Below are positions 16,798-25,328 of a DNA stretch of 64,000 nt, one piece after another. Position 1 is the first letter of the stretch; every line of letters starts with the position of its first letter. The DNA comes from CAMYLR01 sp039588915 (GTDB lineage: Bacteria; Gemmatimonadota; Gemmatimonadetes; JACCXV01; JAHWKZ01). The notes under the pieces were generated by a model. The model saw only the letters and a program-made list of their open reading frames with translations. It did no database searches and was not told the DNA's origin. A program made the translations under genes and the position numbers. The stretch lies in NCBI GenBank assembly GCA_039588915.1, contig JBDGYV010000002.1, positions 33,021-97,020 of the forward strand, given 5' to 3'.

Positions 16798-17255
16798 GGT
16801 CGTCCTATCGGCAGCTCGTAGACACGATAGCTCGACTCGCGCATGCCCATTCTCTGATAGGTGTCGCGTGCACCGCGATTCTCCCGGTCGACATATAACC
16901 TCACGGCGGCCACATCTCCGGCGGCCGCAGCCGCGTCGAGTACGCTTTGCCAAAGTGCTCGGAAAACCCCGGTCCGCCGGTGACCGGAATCCACGTACAC
17001 GGATTGGAGCCACCAGTAGGAGCCCGCGTTCCAATCACTGGGCTCGACCGTCACCAGGCATTGGCCGCATACAGTACCGTCCCGTTCGGCCAGCCAGTAC
17101 CGACCACGACTCGGGTCGGCGATAATTGCATTCACCCCAGCCGCCAAGCGTTGATCGTCGAGGTGGATGCCCTCGCTCTCCAGCGCAAGTCGACGATTGA
17201 AATCTGCGATCTGGCTTACGTCGCTACGCTCCGCAGGTCGGATCGAAATCGTCAT
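16794..17255 (-). CDS. GNAT-family N-acetyltransferase
   Basis: A 153-residue acetyl-CoA-dependent acetyltransferase. The fold is shown by MTISIRPAERSDVSQIADFN at the start, LQSVYVDSGHRRTGVFRALW (acetyl-CoA pyrophosphate loop, normally Q/RxxGxG/A, here RRTGV), and LYVDRENRGARDTYQRMGM at the end. Substrate is unknown. It is followed by the sigma-54 regulator with a 4-base overlap and preceded by the kinase-like gene after about 100 bases, all leftward. Confidence 0.88.
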   Translation of the reverse strand: MTISIRPAERSDVSQIADFNRRLALESEGIHLDDQRLAAGVNAIIADPSRGRYWLAERDGTVCGQCLVTVEPSDWNAGSYWWLQSVYVDSGHRRTGVFRALWQSVLDAAAAAGDVAAVRLYVDRENRGARDTYQRMGMRESSYRVYELPIGRP

Positions 17256-17358
17256 TCGAGTACAGAAGATCGCCGTGTCGGTGGCCGCGTCCAGCCGGGG
17301 GCTAACTCAGGGCGACGACCGTCCTAGTTCGTCCCACATATCACGCACGTGCCGCCCT

Positions 17359-18186
17359 CTATACGTGGCGCGCGAACCAGGAGCGCAGCTTGAACTCTCC
17401 CTGCAACCGGTTGCGGGTGTGGCGTGTGCAGCGGTAGCCCTCCAGAGTTTCGAGGAGCGATCGGCCTCCGCCCGCGTCCATCCCGTAGCTCTCCAGTAGG
17501 GCCAGGCAGCGCTCGTCGCCCAGCACGGGCAGCAAGCTCCGTGTGAGGTCCATGAGGTCGATCCGGCCCATGCGTGTGTCGAAGACGTCGCGTGGGAACG
17601 CGAGCGCCCGTGGCATGTCGATGACGTGGAAAGACCAGCTCCCGTCCGCACCCGTCGTGACCAGGATGTTCCTGGCGACCAGCGCCCCGTGGTGGAGCCC
17701 GCTGGAGTGCATGCGGCGAACGATTCGGAACAGGGGCGCTAGATCCCCCACTCCGTCGGGGTCCGCGCCAGGTGTGACCAAGACCCCCAAGGGGGTCGCA
17801 TCTTCGATCTCCCGCATGGCGAGGATCTCGTAGTAGCCCTGCCTCCGGCAGTATCCGCGGGTCCAGAAGAGGGGGATGCTACACGGGATGTCGTGCTGAA
17901 CCAGGTGGCACAGGGATTGGTATTCCCTCTCCACCCTGAAACGGGTCACCCGCTCGCGAAAAGACGTCCACATACCACGGTACCGGTACATCTTGAAGAC
18001 GATGCGCGTGGTGTCGTCGCACTCCGCAGACCAGACCAGCACCCCGCGCTCGACACGCATCCAAGGCGGGCAGGGACGCTCGGTGGGGGGCGGCTCTCGA
18101 GGGACCCGGATCTCCCTACTCCCCCCAGAGGGGTCTCCCCATACGCGAATCGCCAGGCTCGTCTCCCCGATCTCCGAACCCCCCAT
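17359..18186 (-). CDS. Lipopolysaccharide-kinase (InaA/Kdo kinase)-like protein
   Basis: A 275-residue protein kinase-fold protein of the LPS-kinase type that, if active, would phosphorylate lipid A core sugar. It has the ATP-binding Lys in VFKMYRYRGMW, a helix-C Glu in RVEREYQSL, GLHHGALVARNILV as the catalytic loop, and VIDMPRAL as the metal-binding loop. In relatives the loop reads HGDLxxRNIL; here Ala replaces the catalytic Asp, so it may be a pseudokinase. ATG 18186, with GGAAG eight bases upstream, is chosen over GTG 18201. Like the methyltransferase gene before it, its codons favour GGG/CCC and AGG more than the neighbours do. Confidence 0.72.
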   Translation of the reverse strand: MGGSEIGETSLAIRVWGDPSGGSREIRVPREPPPTERPCPPWMRVERGVLVWSAECDDTTRIVFKMYRYRGMWTSFRERVTRFRVEREYQSLCHLVQHDIPCSIPLFWTRGYCRRQGYYEILAMREIEDATPLGVLVTPGADPDGVGDLAPLFRIVRRMHSSGLHHGALVARNILVTTGADGSWSFHVIDMPRALAFPRDVFDTRMGRIDLMDLTRSLLPVLGDERCLALLESYGMDAGGGRSLLETLEGYRCTRHTRNRLQGEFKLRSWFARHV

Positions 18187-18190
18187 CCTC

Positions 18191-19063
18191 TCAGCTTCCA
18201 CCCTCGCCGGGGCGCACCATCAAGGCGTAGCGGTGGCCGGAAAAAAGTCTCGAGAGGGGAGGACAAGCGACCAACTCCGCGCCATCCTTCCTAGCGAGTT
18301 CCGCGACCTGCACGCGGGTCATGGTCATCTTCGGCGGCTTGTGGTTGAAGGGCCGGCGCGCTCGGCGCAGGATGTTCTTCACGGAATGGTAATCGAAGAA
18401 CGTCATGACTACGAAGCGCCGTGACACCCGCAGCAACTCATGCACCAGGCGCTCGCGCTCGCAGGGGGTTGGCAGGTGGTGGCAGAGTCGGCAGGAGACG
18501 GCGCCGTCGACACTCCTGTCCTCCAGGGGGATGTGGAACGCTGAAGCGGTCATCCAGACTTGTGGGACCTCGACCGATAAGTCCTGCATACCGAACCGGC
18601 TCTGCCCCAAGGCGATGTCGGCCTCGATGATCAGATCCGCGTGGGGGGCGAGAGCGGGGCTCAGCCTGCCGCCCCCGCTGGGAAGATCGAGCAGGATCTC
18701 TGACCGACCCTGGGATCCGAGGAGTTCGTTCAGGAGCTTGAATTCGCGCCGGGTACTCGAGCGCTTAAGGGCCTGGGCGCGATACTTCAGATTGTATTCG
18801 GCGGCGCCCGTCATCTCCTGATACCGTTTCTGGTAGGCGCCGCTGTCGGCCTCGGATGCGGCTTCTCCCCAGGTTTCGGCTCCACCGATGCGGGCCAGGA
18901 GTGGAATGCCGTCCTCGACCGAGTAGATCGCGCCGCACTGCCCGCATGAGAGTCCCTGTTCCCCGCGCTTGAGGGATGACCTGCAGAGGGGGCAGCGGAG
19001 AAGGCTCTCGATTCGCTCGAGAGGCTGGGAAGAGTGCTCGTGCTCGGCGGTGGCGGGATTCAT
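18191..19063 (-). CDS. SAM-dependent methyltransferase with N-terminal zinc-ribbon
   Basis: A 290-residue protein. Residues 24-50 form a Trm112-like ribbon (CPLCRSSL, then CGQCGAIYSVEDGIPLL). A class I methyltransferase follows: LLDLPSGGGRLSPAL is the SAM-binding glycine loop, EADIALGQ the acidic second strand, and DRSVDGAVSCRLCHHL motif IV. This architecture is common in methyltransferases modifying lipids, glycans or small molecules. ATG 19063 overlaps the DmpA-type TGA in an ATGA junction and the kinase-like gene follows after a few bases, so the two probably act on the same, perhaps envelope, substrate. That pairing is inference. Confidence 0.85.
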   Translation of the reverse strand: MNPATAEHEHSSQPLERIESLLRCPLCRSSLKRGEQGLSCGQCGAIYSVEDGIPLLARIGGAETWGEAASEADSGAYQKRYQEMTGAAEYNLKYRAQALKRSSTRREFKLLNELLGSQGRSEILLDLPSGGGRLSPALAPHADLIIEADIALGQSRFGMQDLSVEVPQVWMTASAFHIPLEDRSVDGAVSCRLCHHLPTPCERERLVHELLRVSRRFVVMTFFDYHSVKNILRRARRPFNHKPPKMTMTRVQVAELARKDGAELVACPPLSRLFSGHRYALMVRPGEGGS

Positions 19064-20310
19064 GGGCGGGGTACGTTGCCGTCAGCAACGCCCGCTTCCT
19101 CGAGCACCTCCCGGACGCGATCTAGCGGAAGTGCGGGTGCGGTGCCGCGGTGCCCTGTCACGGTGGTCGCCTGAAACAGCGAGTTCAGGATCGCCTCCTC
19201 GGTGGCCTCGATCGCTGCCAGAAAAAGCGGCGAGAGAGTCTCGGCCCGCAGCGACGTTCGGGTTGTCGTCGTTCCATTTGAATCGTGAGCAATCCTGAGC
19301 CCCAGATGGGTCGAGAACGCGATCACGTAATCTCCCGAGCCGTGCGAAGAGAAACCGCCGACACGTCCGATCGCGTACGGCGCGCGGCGGGCGATCCTGA
19401 CCAACGCGTCCGCCCCGACCGGCGCGTCGGTAGCGATCACGATAACAATCGAGCCACCGTCGGCATCGGGCTCGTCCGTCGGGCGGTACACAACCGGATC
19501 ATGACTTCGCTCGCGCCCCATAGTCTCCGAGTCGCTCGGCACCCACCGTCGAATGAAATCGGCAGCGCCAAGCCGCTGCCCGACCGGTACCCCTTTGATC
19601 TCCAGCGCGCCCCCGAAGTTCGACTGCACGAGTGCGCCCAGTGTGTAGACGTCATCGCCGATTCGAACCCGACGGCTGGCGGTGCCGATACCACCCTTGA
19701 ATCCCAGCGCTCGCGTCCCTGTCCCAGCGCCAACCGACCCCTCGTCCACCGGACCATCCCTAGCCACCGTCAATGCGGATTCGACCTCGGCCAAGCCAAT
19801 CCGTGGCACTCTAATGGCGTTCAGAAAACCATCATTTGTCTCCGCTACGACCGGGTTAACCGAGCGTACCGCGGGGTCATCGGTTGCCTCCAGCGTCCAC
19901 TCGACGAGCGCGTCCGCGGCGCGACCGACCGCCAACGTGTTAGTCAAGACAACCGGCGTCTCGAGTGTGCCCAATTCATCGACCTGGGTGACTCCGGTCA
20001 GTTTGCCGAATCCGTTCGCGACGTGGATCGCTGCGGGGACCTTTTCCAGGAACACGTTGCCCGGGTGCGGCCGAATCGCTGTGACTCCGGTGCGGATCGA
20101 GTCGCCCTCGACTACCGTCGCATGACCGACGAGAACGCCGGGGACATCGGTGATAGCGTTGAGCGGACCAGGCGGCAGAACCCCGACTTCGACACCCAGC
20201 TGGCGCGCACGAACTCGGCTGGCATCCTCCTGGGCGGTCGCGACCATGACGTCGCCGCCGAACACGCACACCGCGACGATCAGCGGAACGGTTTTCGCGA
20301 TTTGTATCAC
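19060..20310 (-). CDS. P1-family peptidase (DmpA/L-aminopeptidase type), exported
   Basis: A 416-residue N-terminal-nucleophile peptidase. Residues 1-26 form a signal peptide (VPLIVAVCVFGGDVMVATAQ). ITDVPGVLVGHATV and GVTAIRPHPGNVFLEKVPAA mark the family start; VVAETNDGFLN and GSVGAGTGTRALGFKGGIG form the mid-region; HGSGDYVIAFSTH contains the Gly-Ser autocleavage site that exposes the nucleophile Ser. Relatives release N-terminal D- or L-residues or beta-peptides. GTG 20310 overlaps the TrmH-family stop (GTGA). Export suggests use on extracellular peptides; substrate range is unknown. Confidence 0.9.
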   Translation of the reverse strand: MIQIAKTVPLIVAVCVFGGDVMVATAQEDASRVRARQLGVEVGVLPPGPLNAITDVPGVLVGHATVVEGDSIRTGVTAIRPHPGNVFLEKVPAAIHVANGFGKLTGVTQVDELGTLETPVVLTNTLAVGRAADALVEWTLEATDDPAVRSVNPVVAETNDGFLNAIRVPRIGLAEVESALTVARDGPVDEGSVGAGTGTRALGFKGGIGTASRRVRIGDDVYTLGALVQSNFGGALEIKGVPVGQRLGAADFIRRWVPSDSETMGRERSHDPVVYRPTDEPDADGGSIVIVIATDAPVGADALVRIARRAPYAIGRVGGFSSHGSGDYVIAFSTHLGLRIAHDSNGTTTTRTSLRAETLSPLFLAAIEATEEAILNSLFQATTVTGHRGTAPALPLDRVREVLEEAGVADGNVPRP

Positions 20311-21122
20311 GTCACACCCCGACGGCCGAGATTATGAGCGACAACGTACAGCGCGACCGAGCCTGCCACCGCCGCCGACAGCGACTCCACCTCGTCCGAC
20401 ATCGGCAGCCCGACTACCAGCGCCGCGTGATCCTTGATCTCGTCTGATACACCGGCAGCCTCGTTACCGACCGCAAGCGCCAACGGCACTGACGGGAGCG
20501 TTGCCTGGAAGAGGTCGGGTGCACCCACCTCGAGTACGACCACCGGCAGTTGGTGCGCCGCGCACCACTCGACAGCCGCCGACCGCGTCATGCCCGCCGC
20601 AATGTCGAGCGTGAAGCCACTCCCGGCAGCCCCGCGCAGAGCCTTCGGATTGAATGGGTCGACGGTCCCCGTCGGCAACAAGGCGGTCCGGCCCCCGACC
20701 CCGGCCAGCGTTCGCAACAGTGTGCCCAAGTTTCCCGGGTCACGGACGCCGTCCGCCAGCAACGTCAAGCCCGGTGGGCCGATCGGAAGCGCTGCCAAGT
20801 CCAGCGTCGGCAAGTTCCCCACCGCGATGATCCCCTGTGGGGTCGTGGTCTGTGCGATCAACGAGAAGTCGGCAGCCGCCGAAACGTAGATGACTGCCGA
20901 CCCGAGTTGTTCTCGCGCTGTCCAAACCTCGAATCGCGACAGCGCGTCGTCGCGCAAGATCAAGTACAGAAACTCGACACCGCGCGACACAGCGTCCTCG
21001 ATCGCGAGCCACCCTTCGAGTAGGAACAGGTCGTGACGGTTTCGTCCGGCTCGGGTCCCCAAGTCGGCAAACACCTTACGCTTGGCCTTAGACAAGGGTT
21101 GCACGTCGAGGCCGCTACTCAT
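20307..21122 (-). CDS. TrmH/SpoU-family RNA 2'-O-methyltransferase
   Basis: A 271-residue knotted (SPOUT) methyltransferase acting on rRNA or tRNA ribose. The N-terminal substrate-binding part has AKRKVFADLGTRAGRNRHDL. SPOUT motifs are DGVRDPGNLGTLLRT (motif 1), ALAVGNEAAGVSDEI (motif 2) and ESLSAAVAGSVALY (motif 3), which make the trefoil knot and SAM site. ATG 21122 is used; a TTG at 21143 is in frame but has a poorly placed Shine-Dalgarno site. It is the first gene of the leftward operon running to the sigma-54 regulator at 15403 and diverges from the M48 gene. Confidence 0.9.
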   Translation of the reverse strand: MSSGLDVQPLSKAKRKVFADLGTRAGRNRHDLFLLEGWLAIEDAVSRGVEFLYLILRDDALSRFEVWTAREQLGSAVIYVSAAADFSLIAQTTTPQGIIAVGNLPTLDLAALPIGPPGLTLLADGVRDPGNLGTLLRTLAGVGGRTALLPTGTVDPFNPKALRGAAGSGFTLDIAAGMTRSAAVEWCAAHQLPVVVLEVGAPDLFQATLPSVPLALAVGNEAAGVSDEIKDHAALVVGLPMSDEVESLSAAVAGSVALYVVAHNLGRRGVT

Positions 21123-21211
21123 CGTAGAGAGGAACTTTTGCAATTCCCATGCGATATTACGCTTTGGCTTTCAAGCCGTAACGATTGCCTCCGAGGAGAG
21201 AGGTGAGCCTC

Positions 21212-22039
21212 ATGCGCCGCTTTTTGTTCGCCAGAACTCGCTCTTACATGCTGATCGTGCTCGGTTTGGCGGTCACCACGATGGGGTGCGCCTCCACCGG
21301 CGTTAACAAGGGAGATTTCAACCTCGTCTCGTACCAGGAGGAATGGCAACTCGGCTCTCAGCTCGAGCAGGACATCGAGCAACAGCTCCCGGTCATCAAC
21401 GATGGGCCTGCACTCACGTATCTGAATCGGTTGGGAACGCGAATTGTAACCCAGACCGAACTTGCCCAGGCACCGTGGAAGTTTCACATCGTGGCCGATC
21501 CGCGGATCAACGCGTTCAATATTCCGGGGGGTCATGTGTACGTCAACACGGGCTTGTTCCAAGCCGCCGACAACGTCGCTGAGCTGATCGGCGTACTGGC
21601 GCACGAAATCTCGCACGGAGTTGCTCGCCACGGCACCGAGCAGCTGTCCAAGGCCTACGGCTTCAATATCGTCGCCAGCCTAGCATTGGGTTCAAACCCG
21701 CCTCTCTATCAACAGCTGGTTACCCAGATCGTCGGCGCGGGTACGTTCGCCAAGTTCGGCCGCGACGCCGAGCGCGAAGCCGATGACCTTGGGGTGATGT
21801 ACATGTACTCAGCCGGTTACGATCCGCACGGCATGGTTACGATGTTCCAGGAGCTCATCAGTCAGCGTCAGAAATCGCCGAACTCAGTCGAGCAGTTCTT
21901 CGCCTCACACCCGCTGACCGAAGAGCGAATCAGGAGCGTTCGCGCCCAGATCGAGGCGCTGGAGCCGCGACCGAACCTGATCATGGAGGATGCGGAGTTC
22001 GACGCCATCCGGCGCCGGCTCTCGCGCTACAATCGCTAG
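21212..22039 (+). CDS. M48-family metalloprotease lipoprotein
   Basis: A 275-residue periplasmic zinc protease. The N-terminus is a lipoprotein signal (MLIVLGLAVTTMGCASTG, lipidated Cys about residue 27). INAFNIPGGHVYVNTGLF, LAHEISHGVARHG (HExxH zinc site) and EREADDLGVMYMYSAGYDP (third ligand Glu) are M48 hallmarks seen in LoiP and BepA, which clean up misfolded outer-membrane proteins. ATG 21212 has GAGGTGA at 21199-21205 six bases upstream; an in-frame start at 21185 lacks one. No TPR domain follows, so it resembles LoiP/YcaL more than BepA. It overlaps thiD by 50 bases. Confidence 0.92.
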   Translation: MRRFLFARTRSYMLIVLGLAVTTMGCASTGVNKGDFNLVSYQEEWQLGSQLEQDIEQQLPVINDGPALTYLNRLGTRIVTQTELAQAPWKFHIVADPRINAFNIPGGHVYVNTGLFQAADNVAELIGVLAHEISHGVARHGTEQLSKAYGFNIVASLALGSNPPLYQQLVTQIVGAGTFAKFGRDAEREADDLGVMYMYSAGYDPHGMVTMFQELISQRQKSPNSVEQFFASHPLTEERIRSVRAQIEALEPRPNLIMEDAEFDAIRRRLSRYNR

Positions 22040-22844
22040 CTCTACGCCGGTCGCGCTGACGATCGCGGGTAGCGATTCGTCCGGCGGAGCCGGAATCCAG
22101 GCCGATCTCAAGACTTTCCACGCTCACGCCGTCTACGGGATGAGCGCCCTCACAGCGGTGACTGCTCAGAACACCCAGGGCGTGGTCGGTGTGGAAGCGC
22201 TCTCGGCTGATTTCGTGGCTGCGCAGATCGACGCTGCGGTCTCTGACATTCCGCCCGACGCGGTCAAAACCGGCATGCTCGCGAACCGATCGATCGTCGA
22301 AGTCGTAGTCGAAGCCGCTGATCGCTACCGATGGAACGCCCTCGTCGTCGATCCGGTGATGGTCGCCACAACCGGTGTGCGCTTGATCAACCAAGATGCG
22401 GTCGACGTGCTCCGTGACAAGCTCCTCCCGCGGGCCACGATCGTTACCCCGAACGCCCCGGAAGCGGCGGTGCTGTTGGAGGCGACGATCGCCGACGAAA
22501 CCGCCCTCGAGGTGGCAGCCGACGCGATCATCGATCGGCTCGGTGCCAAGGCTGTGCTGGTCAAGGGCGGCGACTTGGAGGGCGATCACGTGGTCGATGT
22601 ATACTGCGACGGTAGGCGCCGCGAGGTGTTTCGCGAGCCGCGCATCGCGACCAGTAGCACGCATGGATCAGGGTGTGCATTGGCCTCGGCGATCGCCGCC
22701 CGGCTGGCGCTCGGTCAATCGCTGGAGAGCGCCGTTCGGGGGGCACGGCATTGGGTTCGACAGGCGATCGAGCGCGCCCCGGGGTTAGGCTCCGGCCGCG
22801 GGCCATTGGATCTGTTGACGCCCGCGGTCGACGTCTCGGAATGA
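21990..22844 (+). CDS. thiD: Hydroxymethylpyrimidine/phosphomethylpyrimidine kinase
   Basis: A 284-residue ribokinase-fold enzyme that phosphorylates HMP and HMP-P in thiamine synthesis. Signatures are ALTIAGSDSSGGAGIQADLK at the start, GMSALTAVTAQNTQGV, VKTGML, DPVMVATTG, TPNAPEAAVLL and STHGSGCALASAIAA, whose DTHGTGC-type loop is here STHGSGC. ATG 21990 lies inside the M48 gene; no better start exists between it and the conserved core, so a 50-base overlap is likely, making the N-terminus about 20 residues longer than usual. No other thi genes are present in the window. Confidence 0.92.
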   Translation: MRSSTPSGAGSRATIASSTPVALTIAGSDSSGGAGIQADLKTFHAHAVYGMSALTAVTAQNTQGVVGVEALSADFVAAQIDAAVSDIPPDAVKTGMLANRSIVEVVVEAADRYRWNALVVDPVMVATTGVRLINQDAVDVLRDKLLPRATIVTPNAPEAAVLLEATIADETALEVAADAIIDRLGAKAVLVKGGDLEGDHVVDVYCDGRRREVFREPRIATSSTHGSGCALASAIAARLALGQSLESAVRGARHWVRQAIERAPGLGSGRGPLDLLTPAVDVSE

Positions 22845-22884
22845 TCGTAGCCGTAGATCGATAGTCAACGTTAGAGGAGGATCA

Positions 22885-23973
22885 ATGGAACGGATCCGGC
22901 CGACCAAACACGCCGACTTCATCGTCCGGCAAGCCGCACCGTTCAACGGCGGGCCGCCGGTGCCCGCACTGATCGACTCTCCGATCACCCCGGAAGAACT
23001 GTTTTTTGTTCGCAACCACGCTCCAGTCCCAGAAATCGATGCTGACGCCTTTCGACTGTCGATCGGAGGCCTCGTTGAGCGGTCGCTGGAGCTGTCGCTC
23101 GACGATCTGAAGCGCGAGTTCCAGCATCGCGTGGTCGAAGCCACCCTGCAATGCGCTGGCAACCGGCGCGATGAACTTATGGCGGTGCGCGAGATCCCAG
23201 GCGAAGTGCCGTGGGGCGCGGAGGCGATCGGCAATGCCCAATGGGGTGGCGTCGCACTGCACGACGTACTGACCGCGGCCAACGTGAGCGACGACGCCAT
23301 GCACACGGCATTCGTGGGGCGTGATCGCGCGCGCAAGGGCAGCCAGACTTTTCCCTTCGGGGGTTCGATTCCGATTGACAAGGCGAACGACCCTGACGTT
23401 CTGCTGGCGTACGAGATGAACGGCAAGCCGTTGCCGCCGACACATGGGTTCCCGTTACGGGTCGTGGTTCCCGGCTACATCGGGGCGCGGAGCGTCAAGT
23501 GGGTCACTGAGATCCGCGCCCAGCCGACGCCATCCGACAATTACTACCAGCGGAAGAGCTACAAGCTCTTTCCACCCAATGTGTCAGCCGAGACGGTGGA
23601 CTGGGATCACGGAATGATGCTCGGCGAAGTAGGACCCACTGCAGTGCTGTGCCGGATCGACGGCGGCACACCAGCCAGCGCCGGGACCGTCGGTCTGGCT
23701 GGGTACGCGATGGGCGCGGGTGGAACACAGGTCGACGGTGTCGACGTTTCGGTCGACAGTGGTGCGACGTGGCATCCGGCAGAATTGAGTTCCGGCGGGC
23801 GGGGCACATGGTACCTGTGGCGAATCGCAGTCGAGCTCGCGGCCGGCGAGCACGAAATCGTCGTCCGCGTGCAGGGGACGGGCTCGCATCAACCCGAACA
23901 GCCGGCCACAAGCTGGAACTTCAAGGGTTACATGAACACCGCCTGGCACCGGACGCGGTTGCAGGTGGTGTAG
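22885..23973 (+). CDS. Molybdenum sulfite-oxidase-family enzyme
   Basis: A 362-residue oxidoreductase with the sulfite-oxidase molybdopterin fold followed by the Mo-co dimerisation domain. The Mo-ligand Cys is in ATLQCAGNRR; ELFFVRNHAPVP, HGFPLRVVVPGYIGARSVKW and WNFKGYMNTAWHR are family motifs. There is no haem-b5 domain and no twin-arginine or Sec signal, so as read it stays in the cytoplasm, like the plant-type enzyme, or an export partner is missing. The electron acceptor is unknown. ATG 22885 follows a strong GAGGAGG site. A Mog-type cofactor gene is 14 kb away. Confidence 0.9.
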   Translation: MERIRPTKHADFIVRQAAPFNGGPPVPALIDSPITPEELFFVRNHAPVPEIDADAFRLSIGGLVERSLELSLDDLKREFQHRVVEATLQCAGNRRDELMAVREIPGEVPWGAEAIGNAQWGGVALHDVLTAANVSDDAMHTAFVGRDRARKGSQTFPFGGSIPIDKANDPDVLLAYEMNGKPLPPTHGFPLRVVVPGYIGARSVKWVTEIRAQPTPSDNYYQRKSYKLFPPNVSAETVDWDHGMMLGEVGPTAVLCRIDGGTPASAGTVGLAGYAMGAGGTQVDGVDVSVDSGATWHPAELSSGGRGTWYLWRIAVELAAGEHEIVVRVQGTGSHQPEQPATSWNFKGYMNTAWHRTRLQVV

Positions 23974-24043
23974 GGCCTCTATAGCGAGAATTCGAGCCCA
24001 AAGGTTAGGCGATAAACGGGTTCTAGTCGCGCGGGAGAGCAAA

Positions 24044-24589
24044 TTGACGACTCCGACATCCGAACACCCGGGGTGGATGCCGCCTCTTCTCATCGTCCTG
24101 AGCCTGCTGGCGGTGGCGATGATCGTCGTCGCGCTGGGCGTCATGTTCGACGCCCTGCCGGCGTGGTCGACGCGCGTCGAGTCCCCGGCGCACCGGCTCG
24201 TCGTCATGCCGAATCGGATCCTGCCGATCCTCTCGTCGATCGTCGGCATCGTGTTCGTGACGACGATCTTCCGCCGTTACGCACAGCGCGGCGGTACCCA
24301 CCTCTTCGTGTGGGGGATCGGATTAGCGTTTTTCGCGACCGGCAGCATGACCGAGTCGCTCCACGGCCTGCTCGGGTGGAACGCGTGGGTGTTCCGGGTC
24401 TGGTATCTGTTCGGGGCGGTGCTGATCGCCGCCGGCGCGATCCTCGGCGGTGGGGCGAGCGCCTTCGCGCGCTTCGGGATGCTCAGCTACCTGTATCTCG
24501 CCGAGCTGTCGTCGCTAATCCTCGTCTTCGTCGGGTTCTTGATCGCTACGCGGAGTGTCCCGACACGTAGACCTTCACACGTAGCGTAG
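24044..24589 (+). CDS. Small polytopic membrane protein, unknown function
   Basis: No family recognised. The 181-residue protein has about five hydrophobic segments: PPLLIVLSLLAVAMIVVALG, ILPILSSIVGIVFVTTIF, HLFVWGIGLAFFATGSM, VWYLFGAVLIAAGAILGG, and YLAELSSLILVFVGFLIA. MTESLHGLLGWN between the third and fourth is notable. TTG 24044 is chosen because GGGAGAG lies five bases upstream and no ATG or GTG precedes the first segment. It converges with the beta-barrel gene, five bases apart. Confidence 0.65.
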   Translation: MTTPTSEHPGWMPPLLIVLSLLAVAMIVVALGVMFDALPAWSTRVESPAHRLVVMPNRILPILSSIVGIVFVTTIFRRYAQRGGTHLFVWGIGLAFFATGSMTESLHGLLGWNAWVFRVWYLFGAVLIAAGAILGGGASAFARFGMLSYLYLAELSSLILVFVGFLIATRSVPTRRPSHVA

Positions 24590-24594
24590 CGTTG

Positions 24595-25320
24595 CTATAG
24601 CGCGACTTCGAGCCCGAAAGAACTCGCCACGTGATGCAGCTTGGCTCCCTCCGATTCACCGCAGGTGAACGTTATGATCTCTGGCACCCCAAAGGGCGGC
24701 CTAGTGTGATAACAGAACTGGATTCGGTCCCTTACCTCAAGACGCAGTCTTAGACGCTGCTCGACTGGGACAACGACCCCCGCCGCAAAGTTGAGAAACG
24801 TATCGGTCTCCGACCCCTCCAAGACTATAAATACGTCGCAGCTAAAGATCGTCTCCTGAAAACAGGGTGCCTGAAACCTCTGCCTCTCAAAAGCAAGCCT
24901 GATTGCTCCAACCCCGCCTGAAAACAGTAGATCCAGGCGCTGCGTAATCGGCACTCGATAAACGACATTCGCCGATACAAAACGAGCATCAACACCAAAG
25001 GGAGCCGTCTCCCCCTCTAATCGAAGGTCGGTCCAACCAAGCTCCGGATCCGTGTCCGAGAATGCCGCCTCACCCTCGAGCGACCAACGCCGGTCGAGCA
25101 CCCACGCACCTCGGACACCCCAGACCGTCTCTGCCCCCTGGCGAACGGGCTCGGGCTGAAAGAACTCATCTCGCCCATCACCATCGAACCGCATGATTTC
25201 AACGAAAGGGGTTACGCTGAATCGGGACTGACCCAGGGACAGCGACGGGTTGATGGCAATCAGAAGCAGCGCTGTTATGAGTTCGGGGCTGACCCACAAA
25301 CACAGAACCGGCCGCCGCAT
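24595..25320 (-). CDS. Outer-membrane beta-barrel-like protein in the shell-protein operon
   Basis: A 241-residue exported protein. Signal peptide LITALLLIAINPSLSLGQS is followed by RFSVTPFVEIMRFDGDGRDE and alternating beta strands (VWGVRGAWVLDRRWSLEGEA, LDLLFSGGVGAIRLAFE, GVVVPVEQRLRLRLEVRDR), ending SSFGLEVAL with a C-terminal hydrophobic residue, as in OmpW/OmpA-like eight-stranded barrels. Four or five cysteines (CFQETIFSC, FCYH, FTCGE) could form disulfides. ATG 25320 is eight bases after the deoC stop; the 119 residues further upstream in frame are shadow sequence. Function is unknown; its place after aldolase and shell genes may mean substrate uptake, which is speculative. Confidence 0.72.
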   Translation of the reverse strand: MRRPVLCLWVSPELITALLLIAINPSLSLGQSRFSVTPFVEIMRFDGDGRDEFFQPEPVRQGAETVWGVRGAWVLDRRWSLEGEAAFSDTDPELGWTDLRLEGETAPFGVDARFVSANVVYRVPITQRLDLLFSGGVGAIRLAFERQRFQAPCFQETIFSCDVFIVLEGSETDTFLNFAAGVVVPVEQRLRLRLEVRDRIQFCYHTRPPFGVPEIITFTCGESEGAKLHHVASSFGLEVAL

Positions 25321-25328
25321 TCTGGGCG

